A stretch of 64,000 nt of DNA from Aradus depressus (lineage: Eukaryota > Arthropoda > Insecta > Hemiptera > Aradidae): assembly GCA_963662175.1 (NCBI GenBank), contig OY759216.1:45897087-45961086 (forward strand), given 5' to 3'. Numbering within the stretch: position 1 is the first letter of the stretch; every line of letters starts with the position of its first letter. The translations under genes were made by a program, and so were the position numbers. Positions 10,944-20,859 of this stretch are shown here, piece by piece. The notes beneath the pieces are model-generated. The model saw nothing but the letters and a program-made list of their open reading frames with translations, was not told the origin of the DNA and made no database searches.

Positions 10944-11292
10944 GAGGGCGCCGGTAGCTCAGTGGTATGCGTGCTTGCCTTCTGAGCTCAAGATCGTGGG
11001 TTCGAAACCCGACCGAGGCCTTTTAGTTTATTTTATTTGGGAGGTAAAATAAACTTAAGCACGCCGTCCTTCGGATAGGACGTTAAGCGATGGTCCCGAG
11101 CCTGTACGATGTCAGGTACTCGTTAAAGACCCCTACCCTAGATGAATAAAAATTTAGGGTAGGCAAAATTTACGACTCCCACAGTAGAGTCGGGCTCATG
11201 TCCACCATAGTGACGAAAGAGTGCTCTGGTAGTAGGTGATATGACCTCGTAGTTAAAGCCCGGGCATGAGTCATAAAACCTAACCTAACCTA
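10944..11292 (+). mobile_element. SINE-A, full length
   Basis: Starts GAGGGCGCCGGTAGCTCAGT (A box inside TAGCTCAGTGG) and has the B box GGGTTCGAAACCC, giving an internal RNA polymerase III promoter of tRNA origin. A tRNA-unrelated body with GTCCTTCGGATAGGACGTTA and GAGTCGGGCTCATG follows, ending in AAAACCTAACCTAACCTA. CAATTG words lie on both flanks but an exact duplication is not clear. Confidence 0.93.
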
Positions 11293-11699
11293 CAATTGAC
11301 ACAGATGATTTAAAAAAGAATATAGTCAACTTAGCAGTCAAAAAAAGAGAGAGTCTTCGAGAAGTCGTTAATGTCAAAAATTGCATTGCAAGAATGGTGA
11401 ATAGTTTGTAAATTGTTATAATTTAGTCTTATACTACCGACGTTGAGACTCGATCCAAGGTTCTTTGGCTCTGAAGGCAAATGGTCTACAACGATTTGAA
11501 CATGAACCACTGGCTTATGGTATTATAAATACAAAAATGGAAAAGCTTGCCATTTTAAAAAGGTTGAGATATATAAATATGTAAATATAACTTTCGGATC
11601 TGAAAAATGTTAAAATCGGATTAAATCTATAAAAAAAAGTTGGCAACTTTCGAAAATGAAAATCGAAAATCAGTAAGCATTGTGGACGTTTGTCAACTG

Positions 11700-11995
11700 T
11701 AAGAGAGAAAAATAAATGAAATGATGTGGCCATTACAAAACTTTCTTATACCAAGAACGCTTACAGATATCACTCTCACTTCATTCTGACATTACTGGAT
11801 ATGTGAGAGTGATGAGTTGGTGTCAGCGGTATTTTCTTGTTTCATTGTACAACCATTCTGAAAGTGAATTTCTTATACCCGGCAATGTCAGTTTTTCGAC
11901 GGTTTTCGACATATATCTCCTGCGAAAAATTGTATATTGTAAAAAATGTATCTTACTATATTACAAATTTTTATATGTTTTTTCATGTTTCATGA
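11700..11995 (+). repeat. Rep-D copy
   Basis: Family landmarks: ATGATGTGGCCATTACAAAA, TTTCTTATACCAA, TTTCATTGTACAACCATTCT and TTCTTATACCCGGCAATGTC. Similar copies lie near 12.7, 32.2, 46.3 and 51.1 kb. A paired CTTATACC/GGTATAAG layout in some copies hints at a small inverted-repeat element. Confidence 0.6.
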
Positions 11996-12205
11996 TCTCC
12001 TGAATAGGTTGAGATAATTTCGCTGAGATGTCTGTCTGGTAGTAAGTGGATATGATTGATCTTTTGTAGGCGTTCTACCTCAGAAACGATCGTAGCTATG
12101 AACTTGAAATTTGAAATGAAGATGTCACATGTGCTATCTTAGTTCTGATTAGATTTTGACCGAAATCGGACGAAAATTGACACCACTAAGGCCTAAAGAC
12201 ATACA
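11996..12205 (+). repeat. Rep-E copy
   Basis: Shares GAGATGTCTGTCTG, CTACCTCAGAAACGATCG, GAACTTGAAATTTGAAATGA and CTGATTAGATTTTGACCG with the stretch at 50.1-50.4 kb. Both copies have a SINE-A insertion just beyond. Confidence 0.65.
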
Positions 12206-12217
12206 AGTTACCGTTTA

Positions 12218-12562
12218 GGTTAGGTTAGGTTTTATGACTCATGCCCGGGCTTTAACAACGAGGTCATATCGCCTACTCCAGAGCGCTCTTTCGTCACTCT
12301 GGTGGTCATGAGCCCGACTCTACTGTGGGAGTCCTAAATTTTGCCTACCCTAAATTTTCATTCATCTAGGGTAGGGGTCTTTAACGAGTACCCGACATCG
12401 TACTGGCTCGGGACCATCGCTTAACGTCCCATCCGAAGGACGGCGTGCTTAAGTTTATTTTACCTCCTAGATAAAATAAACTAAGGGCCTCGGTCGGGTT
12501 ACGAACCCACGACCTTGAGCTCAGAAGTCAAGCACGCATACCACTGAGCTACCGGCGCCCTC
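12218..12562 (-). mobile_element. SINE-A, full length with exact target duplication
   Basis: The clearest copy of the family: 345 bp between two identical 12-bp sites AGTTACCGTTTA (12206-12217 and 12563-12574). On the minus strand it runs from GAGGGCGCCGGTAGCTCAGT to a tail of CCTAA units and contains no A-run. This fixes the ends of SINE-A and shows target-primed insertion into a Rep-E copy. Confidence 0.96.
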
Positions 12563-12589
12563 AGTTACCGTTTATATTTAACATCCAAT

Positions 12590-12850
12590 TAAATTCTTTT
12601 AAAATAAAAGTGAAAGAGACTTCTTATATTAACCCATTTTCTGAGATAGAAGCTCGCACGCTTTACGAATATTTTCAAGCAATGTTTAAACTGTAATGAT
12701 TTGCAACAAATTTAAAAATATATTTTTATTGGTGATATGATTTCGCCAAAAAAGGATATTTTTATACCAACCACTTTTGTACAGAGCATCTTCTCAAATT
12801 CATTTTATACTGGCATTTCTCGATATAAGAAAGTCTCTTTTAGAATCACG
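12590..12850. repeat. Rep-D-related sequence
   Basis: TTTTATACCAACCACTTTTG and ATAAGAAAGTCTC, with AGAGACTTCTTATAT at the other side, give an inverted AGAGACTT...AAGTCTCT pair about 200 bases apart. Confidence 0.5.
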
Positions 12851-13129
12851 CTGTACAATCAGCACATTAATATATAAATAGAATAGCTTTTGGAATAAAT
12901 ATTAGGTATTCTTAAATTCTAAGGTAAGATCTTTCAGTGGAAGAATGAAAGGAAATTCCAGGAAGATATCTTCACAATGATGTCATATTTATAGGAACCT
13001 GTTCATTGGTTGGATACTTACTAAGATAAAGGCATACTTGCATTTTTATCATTCTAATTAATGTTAATGTTAGAAATGGATTGCAATGTGCAGGAGAGCA
13101 CGTTCCTTTTTTGACCGAAAAGGCTTCTC

Positions 13130-13270
13130 CATTACGAATTTATCAATTAAGTTTCCGATCTCCCTCTAAAATCAATAGACCGTTTTGGATAAAAATTAAT
13201 AGTCGATTAAAGACATATGACTATTTTTTGCTAAACAATATCGATGTCATCGCACATCGATACGCTATCT
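13130..13270 (-). repeat. Rep-R end fragment
   Basis: GTTTCCGATCTCCCTCTAAA, AATAGACCGTTTTGG and AATAGTCGATTAA match the family end on the minus strand. Confidence 0.6.
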
Positions 13271-13290
13271 TAAGTTTAGACAAGCTCGAA

Positions 13291-13560
13291 TTACATTAGA
13301 AACAAGATGACTGCATTTTCGGACAGGTTGAGGTGGAAGCTGTTCTTATAGGCGACGGGGGTACATGAGAGGATGGTTGGTGACCAGTGGATCCAGGTAA
13401 GTGGTCCATAACGGTGAAGGCCCCCTGTGGGCAGCTCAGACACACAAACAGCACCCCAGACTGCACTCTTTGGCAAGACGGCCTAACTGCACTCCTCCAC
13501 CATTACCACATTAATATAATAATATTTATCTCCGTTAAACAATGACATTCATCAAGATAG
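13291..13560 (-). mobile_element. LINE 3' region, TTA-tailed family
   Basis: Minus-strand terminus GTTTAACGGAGATAAATATT matches the termini at 17.1, 44.5 and 58.2 kb (TTTAACGGAAATAAAT). Internal sequence is GC-richer than the surroundings and gives a 61-residue ORF without recognised domain (ELPTGGLHRYGPLTW). Interpreted as the 3' part of a retroelement; the 5' limit is uncertain. Confidence 0.45.
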
Positions 13561-13619
13561 TTTATAAATTACAAAATACAGACATCTGGTTAGTAATGAC
13601 AAAATTTCGTCAGTGAACC

Positions 13620-13950
13620 ACCAGAACGAAATAATCAATTAACATTTCGATTCCCCTCCAAAACCAGTCAACCGTTTCTGCTAATCCACAGTTGACTTAC
13701 ATAGGAGCTCCTAAATCCTCATACTAAATTTTGTGACGATTAATTTATTATATCGGCAGTTATTAGGGTTTTCCAATTGTGCTCCCTCCGTTAAACCCCC
13801 ACTTCCATTCGGCCGAAATCGCTGAAATTTTACAGGTACTGTCCCCAAGGGTTTTGAATTCAAATGTGAAATTTCATGTCGATATATTCATTAAATTGGC
13901 AGTTATTAGGGTTTTCAAGTTTTTTGAGTCAGTAATAATTCAGTTGAAAG
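13620..13950 (-). repeat. Rep-R copy
   Basis: Minus-strand landmarks CGATTCCCCTCCAAAACC, TTGACTTACATAGGAGCTCC, CCATTCGGCCGAAATCG and ATGTCGATATATTCATT, with two internal units. Confidence 0.7.
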
Positions 13951-13959
13951 TTATTTGTT

Positions 13960-14470
13960 TCACTTTTAAGTGTGAGGTACTCATTATAGATTTTATGATA
14001 TTATTAATTCAAGATTTCTGCTCATAAGAGAATATATGAATATGGAAACTGAATGCATATGATGTATAGAGAGAACACTATCGGCCTAATTATAACAGTT
14101 AAAAACTTTTGAAAAAACCGACAATTGATGTTAATTTAGAACAATTACTCGTTTTGTGAATTGTATTCAGTTTTACACAAATGCTAGTTGGATAGTGGTC
14201 ACTAAGTACTTCAATTGTATACAGTATAATAATTGGAGTAGCCGAAAGCCAAAAATAGTTTTAAGGAAAGGAAGTAAGTATCTTTCATGCCAATGTATTG
14301 TAAATTCTTTAGGGCGCTATAACTTTGGCCTTATGGGTCTTATCTGAAGTTCGAGGATACGCATGTGATTGGAATTTAATAAGGAAGAATGTTGTTAAGA
14401 ACCAATTTTTCAATAGAACTAACGGTTTTCGCTTAAATTATGGAAACGTACAAAAAAATTGTTTTCAAAA
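13960..14470. other. No gene recognised
   Basis: AT-rich sequence with only short ORFs (63 and 65 codons, no recognisable motif). Confidence 0.45.
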
Positions 14471-14479
14471 CGACATTTT

Positions 14480-14720
14480 AGAACGGTTTTCAACGACAAT
14501 GTATTTCCCCAGTGCGAATTGATGAACTAAATTTGTGAAAACAATTCTTTAATTTAGTTCAAAATCTGTGTCTTACTCAGGAACTACTGAATCTTCTTAT
14601 TAATTTCGTGTCAATACCTCATTACAAAAATATGTATCAATTTGTATCGATTAAAATTTCGGGTCGATAAATTCATTACTTCGGCAGTTATTAGGATTTT
14701 TGTGTTAAGCATTCTTGTAT
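14480..14720 (-). repeat. Rep-R copy, degraded
   Basis: ACAATGTATTTCCCCAGTGC at one end and GGGTCGATAAATTCATTAC with TTCGGCAGTTATTAGG at the other identify a weak minus-strand copy. Confidence 0.55.
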
Positions 14721-15000
14721 ACAAAAATTTAAAATGGTTTGAATAAGATGTAATTCTATATGAATTAATGACGAATTTCATACGATGCTATTTATTTATT
14801 GTATAAAAAAATGTTAGAAACTGATGATGGAATTTTTCCCGAAAAGTCTATACTTGCTGGGTTGTCAAAACCCCAAAAAATAAATAGGAACAAATTATAG
14901 ATGCTAAAAAAAATATTATTATATACAATTCCGGTGAAGTTTCTGAAAAAATAATAGGTCCTAGTACTTATGGAGATTTGAATTTAAATAGTTTGTTATT

Positions 15001-15783
15001 ATGACTCATGCCTTTAACTACGAGGTCATATCGCCTACTACCCAAGCGCTCTTTCATCACTCTGGTGGACATGAACTCTATTGTGGGAGTCCTAAATTCT
15101 GCCTTCCTAGGTTTATTCACCTAGGGTAGAGTACCTGACATCGCACAGGCTCTGGACCATCGCTTAATGTCCCATCATAAGGACAGCGTGCTCAAGGTTT
15201 TTTCACCTCCAAAATAAAAAACCTTAGGGCCTCGACCGGTTTTCAAACCCGCGATATTGATCTCAGTAAGCATGCATACCACTGAGGTTTTTTTTTCCGG
15301 GTGTACCGGCCCTCGAAGGGGGCTCCCACGCCACCCGCCCGATGCGTAGGGGGAATTAATTGAATTTAATATGTTTTATTTGGTGCTACGGCCAGTTATA
15401 GGAACCAGTGACTCTCCGAGACGATCGCTTGGGTCCCCCCCAACCTACCCTATTGGCTTTTCCTGAGTGAGCTCGGGATTAGGGCATCTATGATTATGGC
15501 TTACAGCTATCGGGTATGGTCGCAGGCGGGGGCCGACTTAAAGCACCCAGCGGCCATGCCCAGTGCCACGCTATACTGCTTTGTTTACCCTTCCCCCGGG
15601 GGCGACGAATCGCCCGAACTCTGGATAATCAGCCTCACTCATCAGCTTCCGCGGGTTCTTGTCCGGCGTATCAACTGCACCCTAGGCCCATCGTACAACG
15701 GGCGAGAACTACGTGTTCTGTAGTCCCGACGCCGCCGCATAGTTCGGGCTGTCCTTCCATACCACTGAGCTACCGACGCCCTC
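15001..15783 (-). mobile_element. SINE-A split by a LINE
   Basis: The 3' part lies at 15001-15286 and the first bases of the tRNA-like head (CTACCGACGCCCTC on the + strand) at 15770-15783; the LINE fills the gap. Joining the two around the duplicated CATACCACTGAG gives a normally ordered SINE. Confidence 0.9.
15287..15757 (-). pseudogene. 5'-truncated LINE inserted in SINE-A
   Basis: A 471-bp retroelement end with a short A tail (T-run at 15288-15296 on the + strand) between exact 12-bp copies of CATACCACTGAG (15275-15286, 15758-15769). Minus-strand coding gives LCGGVGTTEHVVLARC, corresponding to the C-terminal Cys/His motif of R1-like LINEs. The same element ends at 40.7-41.1 kb, where it reads VETAEHVVFECPLYDGPS. 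GC content is clearly above the neighbourhood. The two + strand ORFs here are antisense by-products. Confidence 0.87.
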
Positions 15784-15789
15784 TGTAAT

Positions 15790-15930
15790 TTAAATATGAA
15801 ATGTCATGTCGATACAACAATACGTCGGCAGGATTTTTGTGTGAGGCTCTCCATATCTCTCTTCTTTCCGGCCGATATGACTCAAAATGAAAAAAACTCA
15901 ACATGTAATTTCTACCCTATTACATAACTT
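15790..15930 (-). repeat. Rep-R fragment
   Basis: AAATGTCATGTCGATACAAC, CGTCGGCAGGATTTTTG and TTTCCGGCCGATATG follow the family's internal order. Confidence 0.55.
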
Positions 15931-16220
15931 CCTGGTACCATGGTACAACTGAGGAAGGTGAACCATGCACATTTCGAGGTAACTAGCTTTCCATCGGTAT
16001 GCCACAAGACCACATTCGAAGCAATCTTTCACCTAAATCCTTGAAGTATATGTTTTATTGTTGGAAAGCTCTTGAAATGAAGTTTACAAATGGGAGAGAA
16101 CAATAAGTGGAGACATGTGAAGCTGTCTTTATACAGGACGTTTGGCATTATGCCATCTCCGATTAGTCACTGTACCACCAATGTGACATATGTGTGTCTG
16201 TTTATCTCAAGGTAAAAGTG

Positions 16221-16239
16221 CCCCCCCCCCCCCCCCCCC
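16221..16239. repeat. C19 homopolymer
   Basis: Nineteen C residues with no recognised element boundary next to them. The 500 bp beyond (to about 16740) hold no recognised feature. Confidence 0.97.
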
Positions 16240-16753
16240 TCCGACCTTTTGACAACCAGGTCCCGAAATTAATTTCTAATTTCACAATATTTTTCTCCCT
16301 ACAAGGCTAACCACGACCTACTCACACTTTCCCCCTCACTTACATCCTCGTGGTCATATGGTTGTTCAAAGACTAATCAGTGTAAGTAAAGAAATAAATA
16401 AATATACATATATACTCGTATATAAGGGAGAGAGGAAATAGGAAAATTTACCGTTGAAAAATATGAAATTTACGATTATCAAAATAAAGGGTATTTATGT
16501 TTATTATGATGACTTCTTATAATCATTATTTGATAAAAAGCTTTCATTTTTATATTTTGGACAGAGTTCCTCCACACCTTAAAAGTCAGTCCAATGTACG
16601 TTATTGTTTTATGTATTCATTTATATATATTTTTTTTATTTTAGACATTTTCATACATACATTTATAATTGACTAATTATATATATATTATTTTTCATAT
16701 ATTGTTATAGTTACATTGTTTTCTTTCTTTTCTATATCTCGCCACATTGGGAC

Positions 16754-16784
16754 CTGATGATGGGACGTAAGAGCGTCCCGAAAC
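16754..16784 (+). other. CTGATGA-hairpin-GAAAC motif
   Basis: CTGATGA, one T, then GGGACG-TAAGAG-CGTCCC and GAAAC. The stem is perfect. It resembles the hammerhead ribozyme core (CUGANGA, stem II, GAAA) except for the extra T. Related motifs occur in several repeats of this window. Catalysis is not shown. Confidence 0.5.
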
Positions 16785-17043
16785 ATCGTTGGGGGATAAA
16801 GACACTTCCGAAGAGATTTCTTTGAAAAATAGTTACCTATCTTAATTTTTATTAAATTGAAAAATGTGTCTACTTATTATGAACGTATCTTGTATTATTA
16901 TTTTTTTTTATTATTATTTTTTTTTTCTTTATTTTTTTTTATATACTCATATATTTTTAAGTATTTATTTGTACAGTTTTTATTAATTTAATTTTACTTT
17001 TTTTAATGTTTTTTTTGTTACTACTAATCATAGGTGTGTTAGA

Positions 17044-17155
17044 CTCAAGTAGTTATAAATCTAATTTATAAGCTATCTTAATGTATAAATTCTTTTGACG
17101 TATCCTATTATCATGTATTGGTCTAACGGAAATAAATTTATTATTATTCTTATAA
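17044..17155 (+). mobile_element. LINE 3' end, TTA-tailed family
   Basis: About 95 bases from CAAGTAGTTATAAATC through AAGCTATCTTAATGTATAAA to GGTCTAACGGAAATAAAT are nearly identical to 44.5 kb. They end in a TTATTATTA tail. Upstream extent is not defined. Confidence 0.6.
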
Positions 17156-17329
17156 TATATGTTGGTAATTGTGAACTATTACTCGACCAGTCAGTGTTAT
17201 CAATGTACAGTGGTTTCTACTGTACACTACAGTGCGCATATAATATTTTTGTTACCTTTTTTTTTATAACTTATTTATATATATTTGTTTTTTAATTTAG
17301 TTTCGACTAGATTTTATTAATGAGGTTCG

Positions 17330-17829
17330 CTTCCGAAAGAAATATTAACGTCAGGTACGATACATTGGGAATGGTTGATACAACGGTTCTTACATTATAG
17401 TGTATTATTAAGAAAGACAATATATTACAACAATGGCTCCATATTATGAATTATTATTATGAAATTACCTAAATGTAAATTTTTTCTTAACGATAACAAT
17501 ACAATAATAGCTAATGATTGAGAAAAAAATGGATGACTTGCACTGATTGGCCTCAGGATAACCTATGTTTGTAATATAATACTGCTAAATATTATTCTTT
17601 TTTCGTTTTTCTAATTTTTATTTTTTTATTTCTCTTCATAATTTTTCACTAGTTTATTATATTATTTTACTCATTGCCTGTTTTTAACATTTAATAAATA
17701 TTCCTAGAGATCTCTTTTCTTTTATTTTTATTCTTCTCAACATGTATACTCTTGTTTATTCTTTATGTTATTATTCTTAGGGGACATATGTCCCAGAATA
17801 AAGATTATTTTTCATTTCATTTCATTTCA
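17330..17829 (+). mobile_element. LINE 3' end with ATTTC tail
   Basis: Ends AGGGGACATATGTCCCAGAA, TAAAGATTATTTTTC and three ATTTC units, the same design as the nested copy near 3.74 kb. The GGGACATATGTCCC hairpin is a perfect palindrome. The upstream limit is a guess. Confidence 0.5.
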
Positions 17830-17834
17830 ATATG

Positions 17835-18275
17835 TAATACTAGCTCTGACACCCAGCGTTTCTCAGAAAACACTTTATGCAATTCGCCGCGAAAAGAATT
17901 ATTACTCACTGATGAGTGGGCCAGCCTGCAAAAAATATCAGGAGTGATTTAAAATGTGCATAAAATTTAGACGTTGCAAAAATATTTTGTCACAGTTGGA
18001 AAGATTTATTTTCTTGCACTAAAGAGGTTCAAAATATCTGCAGAATGAGTTATTCATGTTTCGACCTTTTAAAGTAACAAGTCCAAATACCAAAAAATAG
18101 ATAGTTTCTAGCATAATAATGCATGCTGGGCCTGCTTTAAGTTGCATAACTCGAATATTCTACAACCGATATTCATGAACCTTTCGCACTAAAGTAGGGG
18201 GCGAGGGGAAATAATAGGTTGTTTCAAAATTACCAGCAACAATAAAAAATAATACTAAAAAACTTTTGAAAAGAT
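17835..18275. other. No gene recognised
   Basis: Two overlapping 60-66 codon ORFs in different frames, neither with a known motif. Confidence 0.4.
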
Positions 18276-18279
18276 CATT

Positions 18280-18520
18280 CTCCCTCCACCTCCTCTCTTT
18301 CTGTGTTATGAAATGCAGTGTGTTCAAATCACAGTGTCGTCCTCATGAGTTTCTGTATACACATATAAAAGATCATGTCCATAAATTAATTCTATCTGTA
18401 GTTGTGTTCGCAAACACACAAAGACAAGCATTTTTTCATATAATTTTTGAAATTCTGTTGAAAACATCTAATTTCTGAACGATTACAGAACTTCCCACAT
18501 ACTTCGTAAAGTGGGGCAGT
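18280..18520 (-). repeat. Rep-R copy, degraded
   Basis: Recognised from AAATTAATTCTATCTGTAG, the ACACACAAAGACAAGCATTT stretch, TCTAATTTCTGAACGATTAC and ACTTCGTAAAGTGGGG. Confidence 0.55.
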
Positions 18521-18529
18521 AAAAAGTAA

Positions 18530-19015
18530 TTATATAAAACAAATATATTGACTGGGGCCGACTTGCGGACGTAGCCACTTATCACACCATCAAGCAGCAA
18601 TGGAATGGTTTTAAGAAAGCCAATAATAACACAGTTTTCACTTAATTACTTCTTTACCTTTTTTTTCCCTTTCCTTTTTAATGAAACATTTTTACGGCTA
18701 TCAAATATCCTTCTCACTATAAGAAGAAAATAATAATTAAAATATTTTAATTGTAAATTTTCTTTTTCTTAGAAAATAAATATAACCATTATTATGTAAG
18801 TAAGAAAGACAATATCATCTATTAATTTATTCAATCTTACACTCAGTTTCACATCTTCTTTTAAAAGAACAAAGTCCTTTGAAAATAAGGCAAAATAATA
18901 ATTTGTTTATAACAGTTTTTTTGTGTTAAATTCGAGAATTTAGGCAAGTATTCACAGCGCCATTAGTATAGTGTCAGAAATTATATGTTATAAAAAAAAA
19001 AAACGATTCTCGTGT
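18530..19015. other. No gene recognised
   Basis: AT-rich, no ORF of 60 residues, no repeat assigned. Confidence 0.45.
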
Positions 19016-19019
19016 ATCT

Positions 19020-19190
19020 ATGAACATGATATTTTATACGGGTATCCAAAATCCTCGAAGTTCGACCGACACCTATTAATTTTCAGCCAAATCGGGTAAA
19101 GGAAAGGAGGGGGAGACATCATAAATTCTCTATTAACTGCTGATGTAATGAATGACTGCCAGTGATTCACCGATAACTTCTTTTTTTTTA
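19020..19190 (+). repeat. Rep-R fragment
   Basis: CGACACCTATTAATTTTCAG, CCAAATCGGGTAAAGG and AACTGCTGATGTAATGAATG in + order, then the end motif GTGATTCACCGA. Confidence 0.7.
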
Positions 19191-19203
19191 GGGGGGGCTT
19201 AAC

Positions 19204-19304
19204 GTCCTCATGAAAACTGTGCGTCATAAAACTATCGTGTGTAGATGAAATAACAATGGACATACCCTTGAACCTTGAGGGAATCCACACCAAATAAAAC
19301 ATAC
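19204..19304 (-). other. Possible small host exon (unproven)
   Basis: On the minus strand TTTTTTGTTGCAG is followed by an open 101-bp stretch and then a GTTAAG donor-like site. It reads MFYLVWIPSRFKGMSIVISS then THDSFMTHSFHED. The LVWIPS...IVISS pattern loosely recalls the LxWLPxxxPxxVxIIxS stretch of NACHT-type NTPase proteins, but the similarity is weak. It is part of a longer 150-codon ORF that runs antisense through SINE-B, which weakens the case. Confidence 0.2.
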
Positions 19305-19422
19305 CTGCAACAAAAAACATCAGTATTAGTATAAATGACAACATTAAGAACAAACTATGTACAAATGACACAGAAGATAGAGTAGAATGGATAAGAAGAT
19401 AGAAGAATATCAACGTCGTCAT

Positions 19423-19611
19423 GGGGGCCATGGTGGCCGTGCGGGCTAGAGCGTAGGGCTTTGGTCGCATGGTCTCACCATGGTTTGCGGGTTCGAATCC
19501 CGACCGGGAGTGAGTTTTATTTCGTAGATAGAACTCCCTCCCGGGGCCATGGATGTCTTAAATAATTATACATAACACATTGACATGGCTAATATGCACC
19601 GCTCATAAAGC

Positions 19612-19660
<49 letters not shown>
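19423..19660 (+). mobile_element. SINE-B, young tRNA-derived SINE with A48 tail
   Basis: Head GGGGGCCATGGTGGCCGTGC ... and a perfect B box GGTTCGAATCC show a tRNA ancestry different from SINE-A. A body of about 100 bp ends in 48 consecutive A (19613-19660). AACGTCGTCAT flanks both sides (19412-19422 and 19659-19669; the first two A are shared with the tail on the right). A long unbroken A tail and an unmutated duplication point to recent insertion. Only one copy is seen in this window. Confidence 0.9.
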
Positions 19661-19661
<1 letters not shown>

Positions 19662-19669
19662 GTCGTCAT

Positions 19670-20160
19670 CAATCTCTCCATTTGAAAGCAATATATTTAA
19701 TTAAAAAATTAAAATCTCAATTAAAAATGTTTATGTTAGTGAAAAAAATTTTTTCGTTGTACCAAAAGAAAAAAATATACCCATAAAATAAAAATCGTGT
19801 TTCGTATATAAATGCTTTAATTCATACATTTATTTATTTTTTGGGGAATGGAGTGGTCCTCCGTCAATATCCTATAAGTTCTATCGTAATAGTAGAATAT
19901 TTTTATTATTATCATCAATCATAATAGTTATTTACTATTTACTCTATTGTTATTTGTTAATTTATTTATTTACGTATATATTTTTTTTTTGGTTTCTATA
20001 TTTCGCTCTTTATGACCTGAGGAACAGGCTCGTAATCGCCCCGAAATATGACCGTGAAAGAAGATTTATTATAAAGAAATATAAGTATAAAATAATTATA
20101 TTTAAAAAATATATATTGTAGGCATTAATTAATATTAGGAATTCTATAGTTATTGTGTTT
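19670..20160. other. No gene; one CTGAGGA...GAAA motif
   Basis: AT-rich. A CTGAGGA start at 20017 and CCCCGAAAT at 20038-20047 give a weaker version of the hairpin motif described at 16.75 kb. Confidence 0.35.
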
Positions 20161-20164
20161 CATG

Positions 20165-20443
20165 CCCAGGCGTTCAACTGGCTGAGAGACCTGCTATTGT
20201 AGCAAAAATATTTAGGGAGTGTTTCGAGGGATCTCAAGTTGAAGGGCTTTGATTTTATTTTATTTTTAATATTACGTTTTATGTTTATGTTTATCATTAT
20301 TTAAATTTAATATTTTCTCTTTGTTTTGTATATATTATATTATTTGCATAGAGACCATTATTATTTTATTATTTATACTTTTTTTTTTACCTATTATTTT
20401 GTACACATGCTTTCGATGTATATATTAAAAAAAAAAAAAAAAT
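20165..20443 (+). mobile_element. Jockey-like LINE 3' UTR, 5'-truncated
   Basis: TGAGAGACCTGCTATTGTAG, GCAAAAATATTTAGGGAGTG and TTTCGAGGGATCTCAAG match the 3' UTR of the LINE at 45.3-46.3 kb, where the same words follow the RDLLL stop. Ends in an A-run near 20428-20443. Confidence 0.75.
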
Positions 20444-20649
20444 ATTGTATATTTTAATGTTTAATGTCATTCATCAAATTTACTTACGATTTATACCGAG
20501 TGTAAATAAGTATTTAAAAAAATAATAATAATAAATAAATAATAAAAAAAATGTGACAAACACTCATAGTTCGCTATAATTTTTTTTTTCGTTTCACATG
20601 ACATCGAAATAATATATAACTATCAACTTGGTATTATCTATCAGATTTT

Positions 20650-20755
20650 GTATAAGTTTCACAGGTTGCAAAATTAAAATATAGTTTAACAGATTTTATT
20701 TGTTTATTTTATGTTAGCCGACTTTCCAGGTTGCCCTCATCATTAGGCAATCTTA
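20650..20755 (-). repeat. Rep-P copy
   Basis: On the minus strand: CTAATGATGAGGGCAACCTG, GAAAGTCGGCTAAC, AATAAAATCTGTTAAAC and TTTGCAACCTGTGAAAC. Other copies are at 23.65, 33.81 (5' part) and 35.87 kb. Confidence 0.7.
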
Positions 20756-20859
20756 TAAAACATTCAAAAGAACATAACTATTCAAAAAACAAATAAATAT
20801 ATAAAATAAAGCACCATTAATTATAAAACATAAAAATTTCATGGATGGGACTGGAACCT

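Noticed and set aside
10950..11022. tRNA gene (A box and B box present)
   Set aside because: The same head occurs in many SINE-A copies with a long tRNA-unrelated body and target duplications, so it is a SINE promoter region and not a tRNA gene. The SINE-B head at 19.43 kb was rejected as a tRNA for the same reason.
15490..15788. Two + strand ORFs of 77 and 90 codons
   Set aside because: They are antisense to the LINE end and SINE-A head; the meaningful reading is on the minus strand.
19018..19470. 150-codon minus ORF with a hydrophobic stretch
   Set aside because: It runs antisense through the head of SINE-B and into a Rep-R fragment; only a 101-bp part is kept as a very tentative exon.
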